Positions 7,469 to 11,368 of a stretch of 11,368 nt of DNA are shown here, in pieces (position 1 is the stretch's first letter; each line of letters starts with the position of its first letter). Location: positions 1 through 11,368 of the forward strand of contig JAJFIE010000374.1 of the NCBI GenBank assembly GCA_021775275.1, written 5' to 3'. The DNA is from Rhodospirillales bacterium. GTDB lineage: Bacteria > Pseudomonadota > Alphaproteobacteria > Rhodospirillales > Casp-alpha2. A program made the translations under genes and the position numbers. The notes beneath the pieces were generated by a model. The model searched no databases, was not told the DNA's origin, and saw only the letters and a list, made by a program, of their open reading frames with translations.

Positions 7469-7894
7469 ATGCCGACCAACGCTGGAAATAGTAAACGTGT
7501 ACAGCCTCTGCGTATCGCCGACGCGGCCCGGCAACTCTATCACGTATTTATCCGTGATCTGGTGGTGCCATGTAGCATTGGAATCCATGATCATGAACGC
7601 GACGCACCGCAGCGGGTTCGATTGAATCTGGATATTGCGGTCCACGAGCCGGCGGATGCGATCAATGACGAATACGCGAACGTCGTGTGTTATGAGCAGA
7701 TCGCCAACGATGTACGTGATTTGATTGCACGAGGTCACGTCAATCTGGTGGAAACCCTGGCCGAGGATATAGCGTCGATCTGTCTGCAAAATATCCGGGT
7801 GCGGTCGGTTCGGGTGCGGGTCGAAAAGTTGGATATCATGGCTGATGCGGCCAGCGTCGGCGTGGAGATTGAGCGTTTCAATCTCGGTGAATAG
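7469..7894 (+). CDS. folB: Dihydroneopterin aldolase
   Basis: Converts 7,8-dihydroneopterin to 6-hydroxymethyl-7,8-dihydropterin and glycolaldehyde in folate synthesis; cytoplasmic, forming tunnel-fold oligomers. At 141 residues it is about 20 longer than typical, the excess being an N-terminal stretch before the domain opening at RDLVVPCSIGIHDHE. Visible family features are IGIHDHERDAPQRV with the active-site Glu43, the LVETLAEDIA helix, and VRVEKLDIMADAASVGVEI with the likely catalytic Lys120. The Glu-Lys spacing of 77 is close to the 78 of the S. aureus enzyme. It follows the pteridine-reductase-like SDR gene. A purine-rich AAGAGA upstream may serve as the ribosome site. It is the last gene before the long non-coding gap. 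Confidence 0.93.
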   Translation: MPTNAGNSKRVQPLRIADAARQLYHVFIRDLVVPCSIGIHDHERDAPQRVRLNLDIAVHEPADAINDEYANVVCYEQIANDVRDLIARGHVNLVETLAEDIASICLQNIRVRSVRVRVEKLDIMADAASVGVEIERFNLGE

Positions 7895-8093
7895 TCTACG
7901 CAGACGATAAGAAAAACGGGCCAACTCCTTGTCCGGAAAACAAAAATTCATTACCGGACCGATTTGAGTTTTGCACAGGTTGTTTTGGCGCTAGGTATTT
8001 CATCCGATTAGCAGGTAAATATGTCGCCTCACGGGCGTGTTACCGAATTGTTACTGATTTCTCGACTTTATCTCTTGTTTTTCAATAGGTTGA

Positions 8094-8120
8094 ATTTTTG
8101 CCTAAATACTAGGCAAAAAT
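8094..8120. repeat. Perfect 11-bp inverted repeat with 5-base spacer
   Basis: The arms ATTTTTGCCTA (8094-8104) and TAGGCAAAAAT (8110-8120) are exact reverse complements around AATAC. It is not a standard intrinsic terminator: the T-run precedes the stem and the A-run follows it on both strands. A protein-binding operator or an origin-type dyad fits better. Confidence 0.75.
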
Positions 8121-8128
8121 GCTAAGTG

Positions 8129-8142
8129 CGTGGTATTCCACG
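8129..8142 (+). repeat. Small hairpin, 5-bp stem and 4-base loop
   Basis: CGTGG (8129-8133) and CCACG (8138-8142) pair around TATT, followed by only three T residues. It is too short to call a terminator. It may be part of the uvrC leader or simply chance. Confidence 0.3.
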
Positions 8143-8164
8143 TTTCCTAATTCCGGGGGTTCTA

Positions 8165-8199
8165 TTCTCCACATCGTTATCCACAGGTTTCGTGGATAG
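8165..8199. promoter_or_regulatory. Cluster of DnaA-box-like 9-mers upstream of uvrC
   Basis: TTATCCACA at 8177-8185 is a perfect match to the E. coli-type DnaA box. TTCTCCACA at 8165-8173 has one mismatch, and the reverse strand of 8191-8199 reads CTATCCACG (two mismatches). The second and third boxes form a perfect 7-bp inverted repeat, TATCCAC (8178-8184) and GTGGATA (8192-8198). The cluster ends about 70 bases before the first uvrC start candidate. It could be a DnaA-responsive promoter element or part of an origin. Confidence 0.5.
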
Positions 8200-8266
8200 T
8201 TTCATCCCCGGTTACGGAACAGGAATGATACGCACGATCCGGCGCATACAACTGTGATCTAAATGC

Positions 8267-10327
8267 ATGCACTCCGTTGACGGGAATGGAGCCTTGGCGC
8301 ACATTCAGGGCATGACGAATCATCAAAGTACTGTTGATCGGAACGAAGATGCGAAGGCTTCATCGGACGATGGGCATTGTGAGAATGTTCCAAAGGATCC
8401 CAGTGGCGTAGAGATCATCCGATCCTATCTGAAGACGTTGCCGAATACGCCCGGCGTCTACCGGATGATCAACGCGCGTGATGATGTCCTGTATGTGGGT
8501 AAAGCCAAAAGCCTCAGGAAACGCGTCACCAGCTATACCAATCTGGTGCGTCAATCCAATCGGTTGCGACGAATGATCATGGAAACTGTTTCCATGGAAT
8601 TCGTGACTACCCATACCGAAGCCGAAGCGCTCCTGCTTGAAGCTAATATGATCAAACGTTTCGCGCCCCGGTACAATATCCTGTTGCGGGATGACAAATC
8701 GTTTCCCCTGATACTTGTTACGGAGGGTCATCCATATCCGCAAATTCTGAAACATCGCGGCGCCCAGAAACGCAAGGGCTCGTACTACGGGCCATTTGCG
8801 TCGGCATGGGCAGTGAACGAGACCCTGACGTTTTTGCAGCGGGTGTTTCTGCTGCGGACGTGTACGGACGCTGTGTTCGATGCCAGAACCCGACCGTGTC
8901 TGTTATATCAAATCAAGCGCTGCTCTGCGCCCTGCGTCGGGCGGGTCAACGAAGCCGGATACGAGGAGTTGGTATCGCAGGCACGGGCATTTTTGTCCGG
9001 TCGCAGTCAGGATATTCAACAGGCGTTAGCGAAAAGAATGCAGGCCGCCAGTGATGCGCTGGAATACGAAGAAGCCGCCCAGTATCGCGACCGTATCCAG
9101 GCGCTGACCCGTATACAGGCCCACCAGGATATCAATCTGGCCGGTCTGGCGGCAACAGATGTCATCGCGGTGCACTACGCCGGCGGGCAGTGTTGTATTC
9201 AGGTGTTTTTTTTCCGTGGCGGCCATAATTATGGAAACCGGGCATATTTCCCGGCCCACACCCGTGATGAAACGGCCGAGGTGGTGCTCGAGGCATTTCT
9301 CGGCCAGTTCTATGCCACGACCCCGCCACCACGACAGATTCTGCTGAACATCAAAACGCCCAGCCAGGGGTTGGTCGAGGAGGCCCTGATGTTGCGTACG
9401 GACCACAAGGTCCGCATCATTGTTCCCAGTCGGGGCGATAAGCGAAAGCTGGCCCTGCATGCAGAAGCGAATGCGCGTGAGGCCCTGAGCAGGCGGATGT
9501 CGGAAAGTGCGACACAGCGAAAATTATTGGAGGGGCTCGCCCGTGTGTTGGAACTGGACGGCACGCCGGAGCGCATTGAGATTTACGATAATTCTCATGT
9601 TTCCGGCACATCGGCTGTGGGCGCCATGGTCGTGGCGGGACCGGACGGCCTGACGAAGAATGCCTATCGTAAATTCAACATCAAGGGTGCGGCTTCAAAA
9701 TCGCCAGTTAACTCGCCATCTAACCCTGCGTCCGGGGTGGCGGATAATCGGCAACAGCCCTTCGGTACTGATGAAGCCGGATATGAACCTGGTGATGATT
9801 ACGCCATGATGCGCGAGGTTCTTACCCGCCGGTTCTCCCGGGTTATGAAAGAGGATCCTGACAGGGACCGTGGGCATTGGCCTAATCTGGTGCTGGTCGA
9901 TGGTGGCAGGGGGCAATTGGGTATTGCCTGCGAGGTTTTGGCGGAACTGGGGATTGATGATGTCGCCGTAGCCGCCGTGGCCAAGAGGCCGGACCGCAAT
10001 GCCGGACGGGAGCGCATTTTCCTGCCAAACAGACCACCCATCAATCTGGAGGCGCGGGACCCGGTTTTATACTTTATTCAACGCCTACGCGACGAAGCCC
10101 ACCGTTTCGCCATTGGTACCCACCGCAAGAAAAGAGGGAAATCCATCCAGAAATCGGCGCTCGACGAGATTTCAGGAATTGGCGCACAGCGAAAGAAAGC
10201 ACTCCTGCATCATTTTGGCGCCGCATCCGCCGTGTCACAGGCTGGTCGTAGCGACCTACAGGCCGTTGAGGGGATCAGCGAGGCGATGGCCAATAAAATC
10301 TATGACTGGTTCCATCCTGATGGATAG
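8267..10327 (+). CDS. uvrC: Excinuclease ABC subunit C
   Basis: The dual nuclease of UvrABC nucleotide excision repair, cutting on both sides of bulky DNA lesions. From ATG 8267 it has 686 residues, longer than the ~610 of E. coli. Domains in order: GIY-YIG nuclease (~58-140; PGVYRM from 62, YVGKAKSLRKRV), a cysteine-containing region (RPCLLYQIKRCSAPC), the UVR helical hairpin (~250-285), the RNase H-like endonuclease with Asp441 (YDNSH), Asp545 (LVDGG) and His612 (DEAHRF), and tandem helix-hairpin-helix motifs (~632-684). It appears intact. Extra length comes from a ~45-residue hydrophilic N-terminal extension and an insertion of ~30 residues (9686-9787) in the endonuclease half. The start is uncertain: ATG 8267 and ATG 8312 are both possible and neither has a good Shine-Dalgarno; an in-frame stop at 8255 excludes anything earlier. 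pgsA follows after 92 bases. Confidence 0.97.
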   Translation: MHSVDGNGALAHIQGMTNHQSTVDRNEDAKASSDDGHCENVPKDPSGVEIIRSYLKTLPNTPGVYRMINARDDVLYVGKAKSLRKRVTSYTNLVRQSNRLRRMIMETVSMEFVTTHTEAEALLLEANMIKRFAPRYNILLRDDKSFPLILVTEGHPYPQILKHRGAQKRKGSYYGPFASAWAVNETLTFLQRVFLLRTCTDAVFDARTRPCLLYQIKRCSAPCVGRVNEAGYEELVSQARAFLSGRSQDIQQALAKRMQAASDALEYEEAAQYRDRIQALTRIQAHQDINLAGLAATDVIAVHYAGGQCCIQVFFFRGGHNYGNRAYFPAHTRDETAEVVLEAFLGQFYATTPPPRQILLNIKTPSQGLVEEALMLRTDHKVRIIVPSRGDKRKLALHAEANAREALSRRMSESATQRKLLEGLARVLELDGTPERIEIYDNSHVSGTSAVGAMVVAGPDGLTKNAYRKFNIKGAASKSPVNSPSNPASGVADNRQQPFGTDEAGYEPGDDYAMMREVLTRRFSRVMKEDPDRDRGHWPNLVLVDGGRGQLGIACEVLAELGIDDVAVAAVAKRPDRNAGRERIFLPNRPPINLEARDPVLYFIQRLRDEAHRFAIGTHRKKRGKSIQKSALDEISGIGAQRKKALLHHFGAASAVSQAGRSDLQAVEGISEAMANKIYDWFHPDG

Positions 10328-10410
10328 ATATTCCCGGCTGTTCGGTGTATGAGGACCATAGGCAATGGTATTTCTGTTATAAGGTTCGGCTATCGTAGGC
10401 TGAGCACCCT

Positions 10411-10414
10411 AGGA
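10411..10414 (+). promoter_or_regulatory. Ribosome binding site for pgsA
   Basis: AGGA lies 5 bases before ATG 10420 and supports that start. The 92-base gap after uvrC otherwise holds an isolated TATAAG at 10378-10383, with no matching -35 element, and no terminator. Confidence 0.55.
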
Positions 10415-10419
10415 CACAC

Positions 10420-11034
10420 ATGTATCTGGCGTTACCAAATATCCTGACCTATACGCGGATCGCATCCATTCCTGTCGTGGTCGGCCTGTTCTTTCTTGAC
10501 GACCCGCTGGGAAGTTGGCTTGCGTTTGGCGTCTATGTTTACGCCTGTATCACTGATTTCTTCGACGGTTACCTGGCGCGGGCCTGGCATCAACAATCGG
10601 CGTTGGGCCGGTTTCTCGATCCAATTGCAGACAAGTTGCTGGTCGCGGGGGTGTTGTTCGCACTGGTCGGCGCCGACAGGATCAATGGATACGAAATCAT
10701 CCCGGCGGGGATTATTCTGGGACGTGAAATCCTTGTGTCCGGATTGCGTGAATTCCTGATCGAGTTACGGGTCGGGATGCCGGTCAGCCAGCTGGCTAAA
10801 TGGAAGACCGGCATTCAGATGTTGATGCTCGGCTTCCTGCTGGTTGGCCCCAATGGCCCGGATTTTTGGGGTGTACCAACTCTGATGATTGGTGTTGTCG
10901 GGCTCTGGCTGGCGGCCGTGTTGACCCTGGTGACAGGATTTGACTACCTGTATGTGGGTATGAAACATATCCGTGATACGGATATGGCGCCTACGGGCCG
11001 TCGACCGCAGGATTCCGATACATCAGAAATCTAG
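10420..11034 (+). CDS. pgsA: CDP-diacylglycerol-glycerol-3-phosphate 3-phosphatidyltransferase
   Basis: Makes phosphatidylglycerol phosphate from CDP-diacylglycerol and glycerol 3-phosphate, the committed step to phosphatidylglycerol and cardiolipin; inner membrane. The 204-residue protein begins LALPNILTYTRIASIPVVV, typical of PgsA. It carries the complete CDP-alcohol phosphotransferase motif: Asp46, Asp49-Gly50, Ala53-Arg54, then eight residues, Gly63, Asp67 and Asp71 (seen as TDFFDGYLAR and GRFLDPIADK). Hydrophobic helices flank the motif, and the C terminus is hydrophilic. ATG 10420 has AGGA 5 bases upstream. uvrC-pgsA adjacency is widespread in proteobacteria and supports the call over other CDP-alcohol transferases. 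Confidence 0.95.
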   Translation: MYLALPNILTYTRIASIPVVVGLFFLDDPLGSWLAFGVYVYACITDFFDGYLARAWHQQSALGRFLDPIADKLLVAGVLFALVGADRINGYEIIPAGIILGREILVSGLREFLIELRVGMPVSQLAKWKTGIQMLMLGFLLVGPNGPDFWGVPTLMIGVVGLWLAAVLTLVTGFDYLYVGMKHIRDTDMAPTGRRPQDSDTSEI

Positions 11035-11067
11035 TCCTCTGGAACTGAAAACAAGAAACGGTAGACG

Positions 11068-11368
11068 ATGAAGACATTCGGGTTGGCAGGTTGGAGTGGC
11101 AGCGGCAAGACAACGCTGGTGGTGAAACTGTTGCCGGTGTTGATTGGACGTGGGTTTCGGGTTTCGACCATGAAACACACACACCATCAGTTCGATATGG
11201 ATAAGCCGGGCAAGGATTCACACAATCATCGCATGGCAGGCGCCGAAGAAGTCATGGTGACATCTTCAACACGCTGGGTATTGCTGCATGAGCTGCGGGG
11301 CGATCCGGAGCCCGATATCCAGACCCTGATTGATCGCATGTCCCCTGTGGACCTTGTGCTGATCGAGG
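11068..11368 (+). CDS. mobB: Molybdopterin-guanine dinucleotide biosynthesis protein B, N-terminal part (3' end outside window)
   Basis: A GTP-binding adaptor that assists MobA in attaching GMP to molybdopterin, giving the bis-MGD cofactor of oxidoreductases such as nitrate reductase and formate dehydrogenase; cytoplasmic. The visible 100 residues begin MKTFGLAGWSGSGKTT with a P-loop, G8-W-S-G-S-G-K14-T15, followed by the family signature KHTHHQFDMDKPGKDS and then HRMAGAEEV. The frame is open to the window edge, ending in a LVLIE strand that probably precedes the Walker B region. It starts 33 bases after pgsA with only a weak ribosome site, so it may be read from the same transcript. In many alphaproteobacteria the moaD/moaE genes follow pgsA; here mobB follows directly. 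Classification as MobB is firm for this part; whether it is fused to another domain cannot be seen. Confidence 0.93.
   Translation, partial: MKTFGLAGWSGSGKTTLVVKLLPVLIGRGFRVSTMKHTHHQFDMDKPGKDSHNHRMAGAEEVMVTSSTRWVLLHELRGDPEPDIQTLIDRMSPVDLVLIE

Larger units (their letters stand above)
7895..8266. other. Non-coding, AT-rich intergenic region between folB and uvrC
   Basis: This 372-base gap contains no open frame worth calling on either strand. By hand count 7921-8220 has 128 G/C of 300 (43%), with a trough of 18 of 60 (30%) at 8041-8100, well below the flanking genes (one 60-base sample inside the antiporter gene is 60%). It holds the perfect inverted repeat at 8094-8120, a small hairpin at 8129-8142 and a DnaA-box-like cluster at 8165-8199, with one more near-match, TTTTGCACA, at 7969-7977. 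No confident sigma70-type promoter could be picked, although uvrC probably needs one here. A weak 6-bp inverted repeat, GTCCGG (7931-7936) and CCGGAC (7954-7959), lies just after folB and before a T-rich stretch, but its 17-base loop makes it a poor terminator. Confidence 0.8.

Noticed and set aside
7421..7951. 176-codon minus-strand frame covering folB and part of the gap
   Set aside because: Mostly the antisense shadow of folB; the part in the gap is short, and there is no ribosome site or recognisable motif.
7931..7959. 6-bp inverted repeat GTCCGG/CCGGAC as a folB terminator
   Set aside because: Short stem, 17-base loop and an interrupted T stretch.
7991..8000. CTAGGTATTT, whose reverse complement resembles the AAATACTAGG core of the palindrome at 8094-8120
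   Set aside because: Matches only with a one-base gap; too weak to call a second operator.
8225..8257. 10-codon frame after AGGA upstream of uvrC
   Set aside because: The purine motif touches the ATG, the peptide is tiny and featureless, and there is no attenuator-like structure around it.
8155..8266. Possible SOS/LexA site upstream of uvrC
   Set aside because: I looked for the alphaproteobacterial GTTC-N7-GTTC pattern and found only isolated half-sites (a GTTC near 8158, GAAC at 8217), with no correctly spaced partner.
9206..9213. Run of eight T residues in uvrC
   Set aside because: Encodes Phe codons in a conserved-looking segment and the frame is intact; an ordinary homopolymer with no sign of frameshift.

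Overview
The window is a dense stretch of bacterial chromosome. All ten recognisable genes lie on the + strand, and there are no mobile elements, phage genes, CRISPR arrays, tRNAs or rRNAs that I can see. The protein families, the gene order (gpmI-envC-ctpA-divergent polysaccharide deacetylase-rppH, then SDR-folB and uvrC-pgsA-mobB) and the moderately high GC content point to an alphaproteobacterium, perhaps Rhodospirillales-like. That placement is inference from gene order and sequence style; no database search was possible.

Positions 1-7894 form a tightly packed run. It starts with the 3' half of gpmI (glycolysis) and continues with three envelope genes: envC (amidase activator with a degenerate LytM domain), ctpA (S41 periplasmic protease) and a membrane-anchored divergent polysaccharide deacetylase with a very acidic N-terminal tail. 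E. coli has gpmM-envC-yibQ in the same order, so ctpA looks inserted into an old envelope cluster. Next come rppH (RNA 5' pyrophosphohydrolase, ATGA overlap with the deacetylase gene), a CaCA-family Ca2+/Na+ antiporter, a pteridine-reductase-like SDR and folB. The last two form a pterin/folate pair. Junctions are overlaps or gaps of 10-68 bases, consistent with one or a few polycistronic transcripts.

Positions 7895-8266 are the only long non-coding stretch. It is AT-rich relative to the genes (about 43% GC by hand count over 7921-8220, falling to 30% at 8041-8100). It carries a perfect 11-bp inverted repeat and a cluster of DnaA-box-like 9-mers, one a perfect TTATCCACA. This is the most interesting part of the window: it could be a DnaA-controlled uvrC promoter region or an origin-like element.

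Positions 8267-11368 hold uvrC (nucleotide excision repair, with an unusual insertion in its endonuclease half), pgsA (phosphatidylglycerophosphate synthase) and the 5' part of mobB (molybdenum cofactor guanylylation), which runs off the end. Nothing here is clearly an undescribed system. The leads worth following are the intergenic element and the paired pseudoenzyme-like envelope proteins around CtpA.
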